Counted from the stretch's first letter, positions 34,713 through 44,141 are shown. The stretch is 64,000 nt of DNA from an uncultured Paracoccus sp. (GCF_937873615.1 NZ_CALMYP010000011.1:1-64000); one strand, 5' to 3'. Notes: generated by a model from the letters alone, not told the origin. Translations and numbers: made by a program.

Positions 34713-36190
34713 CTGCCCTTCGGCTTCTGCCGGTTCTTGTGCTTCGACAGCGCGCCCGACTGGCTGATCTTCGTCGCCTTGTGGCGATAGGGGTTCACGT
34801 TGCCCTGATCGCGGAAGAAGATGCGGATCGGCGTGCCGGGCATGTCGAAATCCATCCGTAGCCCGTTGATCAGGTAACGGTGATAGCTGTCCGGGATCTT
34901 GTCGGTATGCGTGGCCTTGACCACGAAGGCCGGCGGCCGGGTCTTCACCTGGGTCATGTAGCGCAGCCGGATCCGCCTTCCACCCGGGGCGGGCGGCGGA
35001 TGCGCCTCGGTCATGGCTTCCAGCCAGCGGTTCAGCTTCGAGGTCGAAACCCGGCGGTTCCAGACCTCGTAAGCCTTCACGATCGCGTTATGCAGCCGGT
35101 CCAGCCCCTTGCCGGTCTTCGCCGAGACCGTCACCAGGGGTGCGCCCTTCAGCTGCGGCAGCAGGCGTTCGAAGCTATCGCGCAGTTCCTTCAGCTTCTC
35201 GGCCTTGTCATCTTCCATATCCCATTTGTTGGCCGCAACGACCACGGCGCGGCCCTCGGTCTCGGCCAGATCGGCGATGCGCAGGTCCTGCTGCTCGAAG
35301 GGGATGGCCACGTCCAGAAGCACAACCACCACCTCGGCAAAGCGCACGGCGCGCAAGCCATCGGCGACCGAGAGCTTTTCCAGCTTGTCGACGACCCGGC
35401 CGCGCTTGCGCATCCCCGCCGTGTCGAAGATCCGCATCGGCGTGCCCATGAACTCGGTCCGAACCGAGATCGCGTCGCGGGTGATCCCGGCCTCGGGGCC
35501 GGTCAGCAGCCGGTCCTCGCCCATGATCTTGTTGATCAGCGTCGATTTCCCGGCATTCGGCCGTCCGATCACCGCCAGTTGCAGCGGCTTCGCGTCAGAG
35601 GGCAGCCAGTCCGGCGCCGCATCCTCGTCGAATTCGGCATCCTCGGGCAGATCGACATCCACCGCCGGCTCGTAAACCGCGTTCTGCGCCGTCAATTCGG
35701 CCGCCAGCGGTTTCAGCGCGGCATAGATATCCTCCATCCCCTCGCCATGCTCGGCCGAGATGCGCAAAGGCTCGCCAAGGCCCAGCCCGTAGGCCTCCAT
35801 CGCCCCGGCCTCGCCCGCGCGGCCCTCGGCCTTGTTGGCGGCAAGGATCACATGCTTGGCCCGCTTGCGCAGGATATCGGCGAAATACTCGTCCGCCGCC
35901 GTCACCCCTGCACGGGCGTCGATGACGAACAGCGCCACATCGGCCTCGTCCACGGCGCGCTCGGTCAGGCGGCGCATCCGGCCCTGCAGGCTGTCATCCT
36001 CGGCCAGTTCCAGCCCGGCCGAGTCGATCACGATGAAGCGCAGATCGCCCAAGCGCCCCTGCCCCTCGCGCAGGTCGCGGGTGACGCCGGGCTGGTCGTC
36101 GACAAGCGCCAGCTTGCGCCCGACCAGCCGGTTGAACAGCGTCGATTTGCCGACATTGGGCCGGCCCACGATGGCGAGGGTGAAGCTCAT
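34709..36190 (-). CDS. der: ribosome-assembly GTPase Der
   Basis: Double-GTPase (EngA) required for 50S subunit maturation, 493 residues. It has two tandem G domains: GRPNVGKST at residues 8-16 and GRPNAGKST at about 208-216, each with DSAG/DTAG and an N-K motif (AANKAE, AANKWD). A C-terminal KH-like domain ends in a basic tail. ATG at 36190 overlaps the bamB stop by four bases, the same yfgM-bamB-der order known in gammaproteobacteria. Confidence 0.96.
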   Translation of the reverse strand: MSFTLAIVGRPNVGKSTLFNRLVGRKLALVDDQPGVTRDLREGQGRLGDLRFIVIDSAGLELAEDDSLQGRMRRLTERAVDEADVALFVIDARAGVTAADEYFADILRKRAKHVILAANKAEGRAGEAGAMEAYGLGLGEPLRISAEHGEGMEDIYAALKPLAAELTAQNAVYEPAVDVDLPEDAEFDEDAAPDWLPSDAKPLQLAVIGRPNAGKSTLINKIMGEDRLLTGPEAGITRDAISVRTEFMGTPMRIFDTAGMRKRGRVVDKLEKLSVADGLRAVRFAEVVVVLLDVAIPFEQQDLRIADLAETEGRAVVVAANKWDMEDDKAEKLKELRDSFERLLPQLKGAPLVTVSAKTGKGLDRLHNAIVKAYEVWNRRVSTSKLNRWLEAMTEAHPPPAPGGRRIRLRYMTQVKTRPPAFVVKATHTDKIPDSYHRYLINGLRMDFDMPGTPIRIFFRDQGNVNPYRHKATKISQSGALSKHKNRQKPKGS

Positions 36191-37518
36191 CGGTAGGCGT
36201 AAAGCTTGCCGTCGCGCCCGGCCACATAAAGCGTGCCATTGGCCACGACCGGCGCGGTCGCCGCACCGCCCGGGATCTCGACCTGACCCACGACCCCGCC
36301 CGAGGCCGGATCGAAGAGCCGGATCACCCCATCGCTCGATGCCACGATCAGCCGGCCACCGGCCAGGATCGGCCCGTATTGCGCATAGATCCGGTCCTGC
36401 TTCTTGACCTTGCTGTCCTGATACCAGGGCAGGTTGCGCGCCCAGACCAGCCCGCCAGTTGCCGCATCGAGCCGCACCAGCTGGTTCTGGTCATTCACCG
36501 CAAAGACGGCATTGCCAGCCGCGATCACCGGCGAAACCGCGCCTTCGCGCGCCGACCAGATCTGCATACCGGTCGCCCGCTCGAAAGCCGCGATCCGGCC
36601 CGAGGAGGTGCCGCCATAAACCCGGTCGCCGGCAATCACCGGATCGCCCGACATGTCGCGGATCGAGGAAACGGCCCGGCCCGGGCGCGTGCCCGCCACC
36701 TGACCCGACCAGCGTTCGATGCCGGTTTCACGGTCGACCGCCAGCAATTGACCCGAGGCGAAGGGGAAGACCACCAGATCGCCCTCGACCGCCGGGGCGG
36801 CAACGCCGGTGATACCGGTCGGCTGCGGAATGCCCTCGACCTGCCACAGAAGCTTGCCATCCGAGGCGCGCACGGCAAAGCCGGTGGCGGCACGGTTGGT
36901 CACATAGACGATGCCGTTCTGCACCGTGGGCGCGCCGCCGACGGCAACGCCAAGGCGCTGACGCCAGACCACATTGCCCGAGGCCGCATCCAGCCCCAGT
37001 AATTCGCCATAGCCGGTGGCGACGAAAACCCGCCCGCCCTCATAGGCGATGCCGCCACCCGATCCGCTGTTCGGGTTCTCGCCTGCCGGCACCAGATCCC
37101 GCGACCAGGTCCGGCCGCCCGACAGCGCGGTGGCGGTCACCATGGCATGGCTGTCCAGCGTGAAGATGCGACCGCCGGCCACGATCGGATCGGCGGAAAT
37201 CCGGTGCCGCTTGTCGCTCGGCTGGCCGATGGGTGCGGCGAACAGCAGTTGCAGCCCGCCGCTCAGCGCGACATGGCCGCTGTTATGCGAGGCCGAGGCC
37301 GCGCGATGCGTCCATTCCGCATTCGCGCGCGCGCCCGGCAGCGACAGCGCCGTGCCGGTGGCGACAGGATCGGCCATGGCAGGCCCATCGGGGGAACCGA
37401 CGGCGCGCGCATCCAGCCGGGTGCCGGGCAGCCTCACCTCGCGCTCGACACAGCCGGCCAAGATCAGGGCCGCCATCAGCGTCACGCAGGCTGGCGTAAG
37501 AACGGTTTTCAGCGACAT
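36187..37518 (-). CDS. bamB: PQQ-repeat beta-propeller lipoprotein (BamB-like)
   Basis: 443-residue lipoprotein with signal [10 protein letters not shown] (lipid cysteine at about residue 21) and repeated PQQ-type blades (for example [33 protein letters not shown]). BamB is a component of the outer-membrane protein assembly complex. Assignment is supported by the adjacent yfgM-like and der genes, overlapping the latter by four bases. The start is ATG at 37518, 13 bases after the yfgM stop. Confidence 0.88.
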   Translation of the reverse strand: MSLKTVLTPACVTLMAALILAGCVEREVRLPGTRLDARAVGSPDGPAMADPVATGTALSLPGARANAEWTHRAASASHNSGHVALSGGLQLLFAAPIGQPSDKRHRISADPIVAGGRIFTLDSHAMVTATALSGGRTWSRDLVPAGENPNSGSGGGIAYEGGRVFVATGYGELLGLDAASGNVVWRQRLGVAVGGAPTVQNGIVYVTNRAATGFAVRASDGKLLWQVEGIPQPTGITGVAAPAVEGDLVVFPFASGQLLAVDRETGIERWSGQVAGTRPGRAVSSIRDMSGDPVIAGDRVYGGTSSGRIAAFERATGMQIWSAREGAVSPVIAAGNAVFAVNDQNQLVRLDAATGGLVWARNLPWYQDSKVKKQDRIYAQYGPILAGGRLIVASSDGVIRLFDPASGGVVGQVEIPGGAATAPVVANGTLYVAGRDGKLYAYR

Positions 37519-37531
37519 GGCAAACCTCGCG

Positions 37532-38251
37532 TCATTCGGCAACTGGGGCGACATCCTCGGCCGCCGCATCATCGGCCGGATCGGCACCGTCGGGCAAGGC
37601 GGGATTTGCACCCGGCAATTCGCCAAGCGCGACGGTCATTTCGGCCAGACGGTTGCCCAGCCCCTGGCTGACCCCGTCCTGGGCCTGGATCTCGTGGATC
37701 AGCGTCAGGGCGTCCTCGGCGCGACCGGCGGCGATCAGGGCCACCGCCTTCTGTTCCAGCGCCAGCAGCCGGAAGGGCGCGCCGGGCGTCGTCAGTTCCG
37801 ACAGCGTCGCATCGCGGGCCGCCGGGTCCATGTCGGCCCCCTGCGCCAGCACCGATTTCAGCCGGGCCAGATCGCGCATCACCGGGTCCTGCGCGGCCGT
37901 CACGGCGGCCTCCAGATGCGTCACCGCCTCGGCCTTGTCCCCGGCATCGAGCGCTGCACCCGCAGCCAGCATCAGGCCAAGCGCCTGCCGGTCGCCGGTC
38001 CCGCCCGCATCCAGTGCTGCCAGCGCCGCGACCGGATCCTCGGCGCGCTGCGCCGCCAGAGCCGCATCGCCCCAGCTTTCCGCCGCCGCGCGCGCCCGCG
38101 ATTGCGAATATTCGCGCCAGGCCGTGCCGCCGACAAGGATCAGGATCAGCGCCAGTGCGATCCAGCCATAACGCCGGAACAGCGCGAACAGGCGGTCGCG
38201 CCGCACTTCCTCGGTGACTTCGTCGATGAAACTGTCGGTCTCGTGGCTCAT
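37532..38251 (-). CDS. YfgM-like tetratricopeptide membrane protein
   Basis: 239-residue inner-membrane protein with a short cytosolic N terminus (SFIDEVTEEVRRDRL), one membrane helix at about 28-46 and a periplasmic helical-repeat domain. This is the pattern of YfgM, an ancillary subunit of the SecYEG translocon linked to periplasmic chaperones. The C terminus is acidic and Ala/Pro-rich. It is first in the yfgM-bamB-der cluster and is divergent from the gene at 38384. Confidence 0.82.
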   Translation of the reverse strand: MSHETDSFIDEVTEEVRRDRLFALFRRYGWIALALILILVGGTAWREYSQSRARAAAESWGDAALAAQRAEDPVAALAALDAGGTGDRQALGLMLAAGAALDAGDKAEAVTHLEAAVTAAQDPVMRDLARLKSVLAQGADMDPAARDATLSELTTPGAPFRLLALEQKAVALIAAGRAEDALTLIHEIQAQDGVSQGLGNRLAEMTVALGELPGANPALPDGADPADDAAAEDVAPVAE

Positions 38252-38383
38252 GCGGTCCTGCCTTGTACTTGTCGCCCCTTATAGCCGAGCCATCGCAAGG
38301 GACAAGCGCCGCCGCTCATCGGACCCTTGACGCGCTCGCCGCGTCAGGCTTTGCAGGGGGCCTGCTGTTCCACGGAGCCCGCC

Positions 38384-38956
38384 ATGACCCTTTCGCCCGA
38401 CGAGATCGCCCGGCTGTTCACCCGCGACGGCCAATATCTCTGCGCCCGCTGGGGCCGACCGGTCGCGCCGGTGATCTTCGGGCTGGCCGACGACAGCCTC
38501 GCGATCTTCAGCGCCGCGATCCGTGCCGCCTATGCCCATGCCGGCCATCCCGTGACCGAGACCGATCACGAGATGGGCGCAAATCTGATGCTGGTCTTCT
38601 GCCGCGACTGGGCGGAACTTGCCGGCATCCCCGACCTCGACAGGCTGACCGGCCAGCCGGGTCTGATCGCCCGGCTGAAGGAAGGCCAGGCCAGCCATTA
38701 CCAGATCTTCCGCTTCGATCCCGGTGGCGCGATCCGCGCCTGCCTGTCCTTCATCCGCATGGGCGGCCCGCTGGCCAAGGCCCATCCCGCCATGCTGGCC
38801 GAAACGCTCGCCACCCGCTCCATGCTGACCTTCGCCGGGGATGTGGCCGCGTCGGAAGACCTCGCCCGGCTGATCCGTGCCGCTTACGATCCGGTCATGC
38901 CCGATGTGGCAACGGATTCCAGCCACGCACTGCGGCTGGCGGCAAGGCTGGTCTAG
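38384..38956 (+). CDS. conserved hypothetical protein
   Basis: 190-residue soluble protein with no recognised catalytic motif. The sequence shows a conserved-looking LFTRDGQYLCARWGRPVAPVIFG start, a DHEMGANLMLVFCRDWAEL centre and a YQIFRFDPGGAIRACLSFIRM core. This family appears restricted to alphaproteobacteria, as far as I recognise it. ATG at 38384 has ACGGAG upstream. The stop overlaps the MarR gene stop by four bases in convergent orientation. Function unknown. Confidence 0.65.
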   Translation: MTLSPDEIARLFTRDGQYLCARWGRPVAPVIFGLADDSLAIFSAAIRAAYAHAGHPVTETDHEMGANLMLVFCRDWAELAGIPDLDRLTGQPGLIARLKEGQASHYQIFRFDPGGAIRACLSFIRMGGPLAKAHPAMLAETLATRSMLTFAGDVAASEDLARLIRAAYDPVMPDVATDSSHALRLAARLV

Positions 38957-39426
38957 CCGCCCTCCAGCCGCTCGCGCAGGGCGCGCAGGACCGGCAGCGC
39001 CGCGCGCACCCGCTCGGCCCCGATATCGCGGACGATATCCGACATGGCCGGCGAGATTGCCGCGATTGCCGCATCGCGCGCCGCACGACCGGAGGGGCTG
39101 ATCGAGACGAACTTGCGCCGCGCATCGTCCCAATCGGGGCGGATATGGATATGCCCGGCCCATTCCAGCCGCGCCAGCGTATTGGACATGGCGCCACGGG
39201 TGACGTGAAAGGCTTCGGCCAGTTGCGCCGGCGTGCGCTCCTCGGCCAGATGGGCCAGCAGGTTCAGGACCGAGAAATGCGAGATCTGCATTCCCCCCGG
39301 CAGGCTGCGGCCGATCAGGGCGCGGGCCAGCTGTTCGACCATCAGCACCTCGGAAAACAGGCTGGCCGCGACAGAGGCGCGGGTCGGGTCGTCCTTGGTT
39401 TCGGTCACGTCGGTCACGTCGGTCAC
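38953..39426 (-). CDS. MarR family transcriptional regulator
   Basis: 157-residue winged-helix regulator. The DNA-binding region HFSVLNLLAHLAEERTPAQLAEAFHVTRGAMSNTLARLEWAGHI carries the helix-turn-helix, with the wing DDARRKFVSISPSG. The start lies in three tandem 9-base repeats (39402-39427), which encode MTDVTDVTE and offer three possible GTG starts (39426, 39417, 39408). The first overlaps the nitrilase stop as GTGA and is preferred. It is last in the comF-grxC-nitrilase-marR series. Its ligand is unknown. Confidence 0.85.
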   Translation of the reverse strand: MTDVTDVTETKDDPTRASVAASLFSEVLMVEQLARALIGRSLPGGMQISHFSVLNLLAHLAEERTPAQLAEAFHVTRGAMSNTLARLEWAGHIHIRPDWDDARRKFVSISPSGRAARDAAIAAISPAMSDIVRDIGAERVRAALPVLRALRERLEGG

Positions 39427-40274
39427 GGGGCTTCGAAAGGTTGCTGGCCGGAAAATGCGGGAATGCGAGACCGTGCCTTGCCGGTCTCGCTCAAGTCAAG
39501 CGTCACAATTGAGACACCGGGGGATTCGCCGGCATCCGAAATGACCTCGCCCCAGGGCGCGACGGCCAGGCTGTGACCGAAGCTGCGCCGGGTCCGGCCC
39601 TTGCGGGCGGGGTCGGTCGCATGCAGCCCGCATTGCGCCGGGGCCAGCACGAAACAGCCGGTCTCGATGGCGCGGGCGCGCAGCAGCACATGCCAATGCG
39701 CAGCCCCGGTGGTGTCGTTGAAGGCCGCCGGCACGGTCAGGATCTCGGCGCCCGCCTGCGCCAGTGCCCGGTAGAGATGCGGGAAACGCAGATCATAGCA
39801 GATGCTCATCCCCAGCCTTGCCGGGCCCTGGGCCAGCACCGCCTTGCCGCCGGGCCGATAAGCGGCGGATTCGCGGTAGGATTCGGTTTCGGAGATGGTC
39901 ACGTCGAACATGTGAATCTTGTCGTAACGCGCGACGATCCCGCCATCCGGGCCGATCAGGAAACTGCGATTGACGAAGCGCGGCTCTGCCGGATCGTCGG
40001 ATTTCAGCGCCAATGAGCCGATCAACAGCCAGATTCCCAGTTCCGCCGCCTGCGCCCGCAGCGCGGCCAGCGTCGGATCCTCGTTTTCGGGACGCAGCAC
40101 CTGCGCCTGCCAGTCCCGGTCGGCCGAGATCAGGTTGCTGCATTCGGGCGTCAGCACGAACTCGGCCCCGCGCCCTGCCGCTTCCGCGATCATCGCCCGG
40201 GTCAGGGGCAGGTTCACGGCCGGATCGTCGCCGACCGAAAGCTGCACCAATCCCGCCGTCAGCGCCGCCGTCAC
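39423..40274 (-). CDS. carbon-nitrogen hydrolase (nitrilase superfamily, Nit-like amidase)
   Basis: 283-residue cytoplasmic amidase. The catalytic triad is visible as Glu44 (TPECSN), Lys119 (YDKIHMFD) and Cys159 (SICYDLRFP). YDKIHMFDV and ICYDLRFP are typical of the Nit1/Nit2 branch, whose members repair deaminated glutathione or act as omega-amidases. The start is GTG at 40274, 3 bases after the glutaredoxin stop; this adjacency to grxC makes a glutathione-related role attractive but unproven. Confidence 0.88.
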   Translation of the reverse strand: MTAALTAGLVQLSVGDDPAVNLPLTRAMIAEAAGRGAEFVLTPECSNLISADRDWQAQVLRPENEDPTLAALRAQAAELGIWLLIGSLALKSDDPAEPRFVNRSFLIGPDGGIVARYDKIHMFDVTISETESYRESAAYRPGGKAVLAQGPARLGMSICYDLRFPHLYRALAQAGAEILTVPAAFNDTTGAAHWHVLLRARAIETGCFVLAPAQCGLHATDPARKGRTRRSFGHSLAVAPWGEVISDAGESPGVSIVTLDLSETGKARSRIPAFSGQQPFEAP

Positions 40275-40277
40275 CGC

Positions 40278-40535
40278 TCAGGCCGCCAGAAGCGGGTCGA
40301 GCCCGCCCGTGCGGTCAAGCTCGTGCAGGTCGTCCGAACCGCCGACATGGGTCGCGCCGATGAAGATCTGCGGCACCGTGCGCCGACCGTTTGCGCGCTG
40401 CATCATCGCCTCGCGCAGCGAGGGGTCGCGGCTGACATCGATCTCACGGAAGGCCACGCCCTTGCCATTCAGAAGCCGCTTGGCGGCGAGGCAATAGGGG
40501 CAGGTGGGGGTGGTGTAGATGTCGACATTGGCCAT
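40278..40535 (-). CDS. grxC: glutaredoxin 3
   Basis: 85-residue dithiol glutaredoxin with the active site CPYC at residues 12-15, the cis-Pro TVPQIFI strand and the GGSDDL glutathione-binding turn. It reduces protein disulfides and glutathionylated proteins. ATG at 40535 gives the usual 85-residue length. It is followed within 3 bases by the nitrilase gene and preceded by a 150-base gap after comF. Confidence 0.94.
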   Translation of the reverse strand: MANVDIYTTPTCPYCLAAKRLLNGKGVAFREIDVSRDPSLREAMMQRANGRRTVPQIFIGATHVGGSDDLHELDRTGGLDPLLAA

Positions 40536-40685
40536 GGCGCGTCCTCGGTGATCCTTGCCGGATCTATCTAGTTGCGAGTGCCACGAATTTCCAGATTCGC
40601 TTTTCGCCCGGTGTCGAAAAATGGCGAATGACACAGGAAGCCTGCCCGTCGATGTGGTCTCAGGGACCGCCAGCGCAACCGTGGC

Positions 40686-41441
40686 TCAGCCCTTCACCGC
40701 CCGCGCCAGCACCGCCACGGAAACCGGGCCGGTACCGGCCTCGTGCAATGCGCGGACGGCCTCGGTCATGGTTGCGCCCGATGCCATCACGTCATCGACC
40801 AGCAACACCGCCCGCCCGGCCAGCCTGTCCCGCTGTCGCGGCGTGACCGCAAGCGCGCCGCGCAAATTCTCGTGCCGCGCGGCGCTGTCGCGATGATCCT
40901 GCGCCGGGGTGGCGCGGCAGCGTTGCAGAAGCGTCGGCAGATGGGACAGCCCATGCGCCCGCGCCACCTGCGCGGACAGCAGCGCCGCCTGATTGAACTT
41001 GCGCGACAGAAGCCGACGCGGATGCAGCGGGATCGGCACCACGATCATGCCCGGCCGCACCAATGGTGCCGCCGCCGCCGCCAGCCAGCCGCCAAGCGGC
41101 AAGGCCAGATCCGGCCGGTCGCCATGTTTCAGCGCCAGCACAAGATCGCGCCCGACATCGCGATAGACAAGCGCCGCCCGCGCCTGCCGCCATGGCCGCG
41201 CCATAGCCAGGCAATCGTCGCAGATCAGCGCCGCGTCCCCATCCGGCCCAGCCATCCCCGGCAGCGGCACGCCGCAGCGCTGGCAGGCACAGCCGGTGAC
41301 GAATTCGCAATCCCGCCAGCAGTCTGGACAGAGCGCGCCATCCCGTTCGACCGGGGCACCGCAATCCAGGCATTGCGGCGGGTAAATCATTCGTAATGCG
41401 GCTTTCATCGCATCAGGAAGGGCACTAAAACTCAGGCCCAT
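40686..41441 (-). CDS. comF: ComF family phosphoribosyltransferase-like protein
   Basis: 251-residue protein with a double zinc-ribbon N terminus (CLDCG, CPDCW, CACQRCG, CDDC) and a PRTase domain ending in the PRPP motif VLLVDDVMASGATM. ComF proteins act in DNA uptake or recombination-related DNA processing. The start at 41441 overlaps the divergent start at 41440 by two bases, so one may be too long; an internal ATG at 41408 (MKAALRMIYPPQ) is an alternative that still keeps the first zinc site. Confidence 0.88.
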   Translation of the reverse strand: MGLSFSALPDAMKAALRMIYPPQCLDCGAPVERDGALCPDCWRDCEFVTGCACQRCGVPLPGMAGPDGDAALICDDCLAMARPWRQARAALVYRDVGRDLVLALKHGDRPDLALPLGGWLAAAAAPLVRPGMIVVPIPLHPRRLLSRKFNQAALLSAQVARAHGLSHLPTLLQRCRATPAQDHRDSAARHENLRGALAVTPRQRDRLAGRAVLLVDDVMASGATMTEAVRALHEAGTGPVSVAVLARAVKG

Positions 41442-42279
41442 GAACTCTGCCCCCCAATCCCCGCCTTCCGGCCCCCGCCAGTTGGTCGATACGCACGCAT
41501 TGCAGCTTCACCGTGATCGCGCCCGCCGCATCGGGCTGGCCGAGCCCCTGCATCGAATCGCCATCGACGAGGTGCAGGATAGGCTGGCCGAGATTAACAG
41601 GGCCTTTACGCAGATCGGAATCGTCACCCCTTGGCCGGAAATATGGTCGGACAGCTTCCCTTCCGCCCATGTTACCCGCGATTCCGACCTGCTGGACCTG
41701 CCCGGGAACCTCGATCTGGTCCTGCATGTCATGGGTCTGCACTGGGCCGAGGACCCGGTCGGCCAGATCGTGCAATCGGCGCGCGCCCTGCGCCCCGACG
41801 GGCTGTTCATCGCGGTGCTTCTGGGCGGCGAGACCCTGCACGAATTGCGCGATGTCCTGACCCGGGCCGAGATCGAAGTGACTGGCGGGCTCTCCCCGCG
41901 CCTGCTGCCGATGGGCGAGATCCGCGATCTGGGCGGGCTTCTGGGCCGGGCCGGGCTGGCCTTGCCGGTCACCGATCACCTGCCGCTCAGGCTCAGCTAT
42001 CGCGACCTGTCGCATCTGGCCGCCGACCTGCGCGCCATGGGCGAAACCAATGCGCTGACCGACCGCCTGCGCCGCCCCAGCCGGCGCGAGATCTTCGCCC
42101 GCGCCGGTGCCGATTACGCCGCGCGCCACCCCGACCCGGCCAATCCGGGCCGCATCGTCGCCACATTCGACATGATCTTCATGACCGGCTGGGCCCCCGA
42201 CCCGGACCAGCAGAAACCCCTTCGTCCCGGCTCGGCCAAGGTCTCGCTCGCGGACGCATTGAAGCCGAGGACCCCATGA
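41440..42279 (+). CDS. methyltransferase-like protein (BioC/NDUFAF5 type) lacking the SAM glycine motif
   Basis: 279-residue protein of the Rhodobacteraceae BioC/NDUFAF5-like group. Recognisable parts are LQLHRDRARRIG at the N terminus, the post-motif LHWAEDPVGQIVQSARALRPDGLF and GGLSPRLLPMGEIRDLGGLLGRAGLALPV. The expected SAM-binding glycine motif (LDLGCG-like) near residue 60 is absent; the sequence there reads EIWSDSFPSAHVTRDSD. It may therefore not bind SAM, or bind it differently. Its stop overlaps the hemH start as ATGA, so it is translated with ferrochelatase. Confidence 0.75.
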   Translation: MNSAPQSPPSGPRQLVDTHALQLHRDRARRIGLAEPLHRIAIDEVQDRLAEINRAFTQIGIVTPWPEIWSDSFPSAHVTRDSDLLDLPGNLDLVLHVMGLHWAEDPVGQIVQSARALRPDGLFIAVLLGGETLHELRDVLTRAEIEVTGGLSPRLLPMGEIRDLGGLLGRAGLALPVTDHLPLRLSYRDLSHLAADLRAMGETNALTDRLRRPSRREIFARAGADYAARHPDPANPGRIVATFDMIFMTGWAPDPDQQKPLRPGSAKVSLADALKPRTP

Positions 42280-43292
42280 CCCCCAAGGACCACCCCCAGA
42301 TCCCGCAGGCCAAGACCGGCATTCTCATCGCCAATCTGGGCACGCCCGACGGCCATGATTACTGGTCGATGCGGCGTTACCTGAACGAATTCCTTTCGGA
42401 CAAGCGGGTGATCGACCTGCCGTCGTGGAAATGGCAGCCGATCCTGCAGGGCATCATCCTGACCAAACGGCCCTTCACCTCGGGCGCGAATTACAAGCTG
42501 ATCTGGAACGAGGAAAAGAACGAAAGCCCGCTGATGACCATCACCCGCGACCAGACGCAGGCGTTGCGCGCCCGGGCCGAGGCCGAATGGGGCGAGCGGG
42601 TCATGGTCGAGTTCTGCATGCGCTATGGCAACCCCTCGACCGAGGAAGTGCTGGACCGCATGGTCAAGGCCGGTTGCCGGCGCATCGTCTTCCTGCCGCT
42701 TTATCCGCAATATGCCGGGGCGACCTCGGCCACCGCCAACGACCAGCTGTTCCGGGCGCTGATGGCGCAGAAATGGCAGCCCTCGGTCCGCACGGTCGAT
42801 CCCTATTTCGACCGCCCCGACTATATCGCGGCCCTTGCCGGCAGCGTCACCCGCGCGCTGGAAGGCAAATCGCCCACCAAGCTCGTCGCCAGCTATCACG
42901 GCATGCCGCAACGCTATCTGCGCGAAGGCGACCCCTATCATTGCCAGTGCCAGAAGACGACGCGGCTGCTGCGCGAGGCGCTCGATTGGCCCGAGGATCG
43001 CATCGACACGAGCTTCCAGTCGGTCTTCGGGCGCGAGGAATGGCTGCGCCCCTATACGGTCGAGCATGTCGCCGAGCTTGCCCGGCAGGGCCATACCGAT
43101 ATCGCCGTGATCTCGCCCGCCTTCGCCGCCGATTGCATCGAGACGCTGGAGGAGATCCAGGGCGAGATCCGCGAGGCCTTCGAACATGCCGGCGGCAAGA
43201 CATTCACCTATATCCCCTGCCTGAACGCGGAGCCGGCGCATATCGAGGTGATGATGGGCGTCATCCGCGACAATATCGGCGGCTGGGTCTAG
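42276..43292 (+). CDS. hemH: ferrochelatase
   Basis: Inserts Fe2+ into protoporphyrin IX, the last step of protoheme synthesis; 338 residues. Motifs seen are GILIANLGTPD at the start, VFLPLYPQYAGATSAT, the metal-binding SYHGMPQRY with the catalytic His, and SPAFAADCIETLEEI with the catalytic Glu. ATG at 42276 makes the four-base ATGA overlap with the preceding gene. No C-terminal iron-sulfur extension is present. Confidence 0.95.
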   Translation: MTPKDHPQIPQAKTGILIANLGTPDGHDYWSMRRYLNEFLSDKRVIDLPSWKWQPILQGIILTKRPFTSGANYKLIWNEEKNESPLMTITRDQTQALRARAEAEWGERVMVEFCMRYGNPSTEEVLDRMVKAGCRRIVFLPLYPQYAGATSATANDQLFRALMAQKWQPSVRTVDPYFDRPDYIAALAGSVTRALEGKSPTKLVASYHGMPQRYLREGDPYHCQCQKTTRLLREALDWPEDRIDTSFQSVFGREEWLRPYTVEHVAELARQGHTDIAVISPAFAADCIETLEEIQGEIREAFEHAGGKTFTYIPCLNAEPAHIEVMMGVIRDNIGGWV

Positions 43293-43339
43293 ACGCGACG
43301 CGCCCGCCGCTGTCATGCTGGGGCAAAGGGAGGGGGGCC

Positions 43340-43675
43340 ATGAACCCGGACGATCTTGCCAGCCGCAACTGCACCGCCTGCGAAGGCGGGGTACCTCCGC
43401 TTGATGCGCAGACGGTGGCGCGGATGCTGGCGGAACTGGACGACTGGCAGTTGGAAGACGGCACCGCGATCCGGCGCCGTTTCGAGTTCAAGGGTTTCGC
43501 CAGGGCGGTCGAAATGGCCAATCTCGCCGCATGGCTGGGCAACCGGCAGGCGCATCACCCTGACGTCACCTTCGGCTGGGGCTATTGCGAGGTCCGCTTC
43601 ACCACCCATGCCGCCGGCGGGTTGACAGAGAACGATTTCATCTGCGCGGCCCGGCTGAACGCGCTGCTGGCCTGA
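43340..43675 (+). CDS. phhB: pterin-4a-carbinolamine dehydratase
   Basis: 111-residue dehydratase that regenerates tetrahydrobiopterin-type cofactor for aromatic hydroxylases. The active-site signature HHPDVTFGWGYCEVRFTTH is intact and followed by GGLTENDF. A Cys-containing N-terminal extension (NCTACEGGVPPL) is usual in bacterial members. ATG at 43340 follows a very strong AGGGAGGGGGG ribosome site. No phenylalanine hydroxylase is in the window. Confidence 0.92.
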   Translation: MNPDDLASRNCTACEGGVPPLDAQTVARMLAELDDWQLEDGTAIRRRFEFKGFARAVEMANLAAWLGNRQAHHPDVTFGWGYCEVRFTTHAAGGLTENDFICAARLNALLA

Positions 43676-43699
43676 TACAGCATCGGAAAGGGACCGCGC

Positions 43700-44080
43700 A
43701 TGACCGACTATCCGCCCGCCGCCAATCTGCAACTGAAACGCGCCTATGCGCCGGCCGAGCCCTCGGACGGCACCCGCATCCTGGTCGACCGGCTGTGGCC
43801 GCGCGGGATCAGCAAGGCAAAGGCCGAGCTTGCCGAATGGATGAAGGACATCGCGCCCTCGACCGGGCTGCGCCAATGGTTCGGCCACGAGCCGGCCCGC
43901 TGGCCGGAATTCCAGCGCCGCTACCGGGCCGAACTGGCCGATCATCAACCGGCGCTCGACCAGATCCGCACGCTTGCGATGAAAGGCCGGGTGACGCTTG
44001 TCTATGGTGCCCGTGACGAGGTCCATAACGACGCCGTGGTCCTGCGACAGGTGCTGCTGGGGGAAGCCGCCGATGGCTGA
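43700..44080 (+). CDS. DUF488 family protein
   Basis: 126-residue DUF488 protein. Family hallmarks are RILVDRLWPRGISKAKA near residue 25, KDIAPSTGLRQWFGH and a terminal VTLVYGARDEVHNDAVVL. The biochemical role is unknown. ATG at 43700 is 24 bases after phhB with GGAAAGGGA upstream. A possible tiny reading frame starts inside its last codons (44073). Confidence 0.88.
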   Translation: MTDYPPAANLQLKRAYAPAEPSDGTRILVDRLWPRGISKAKAELAEWMKDIAPSTGLRQWFGHEPARWPEFQRRYRAELADHQPALDQIRTLAMKGRVTLVYGARDEVHNDAVVLRQVLLGEAADG

Positions 44081-44141
44081 GCGCTTCCGGATCGGCGATC
44101 ATGTCGCCGCCGACCGGAGCAGCGCGCCGCGCCAATGCTAG
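44073..44141 (+). pseudogene. possible truncated DUF2945-like start
   Basis: A 22-codon frame begins MAERFRIGDHVAAD, which resembles the opening of DUF2945 (hypervirulence-associated) proteins (MxxFxxGDxVxW), then runs into a stop shared with the opposite-strand L,D-transpeptidase gene. It overlaps the DUF488 stop in a translationally coupled way and has GGGGGAAG upstream. It may be a remnant whose 3' part was lost, or chance. Confidence 0.25.
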
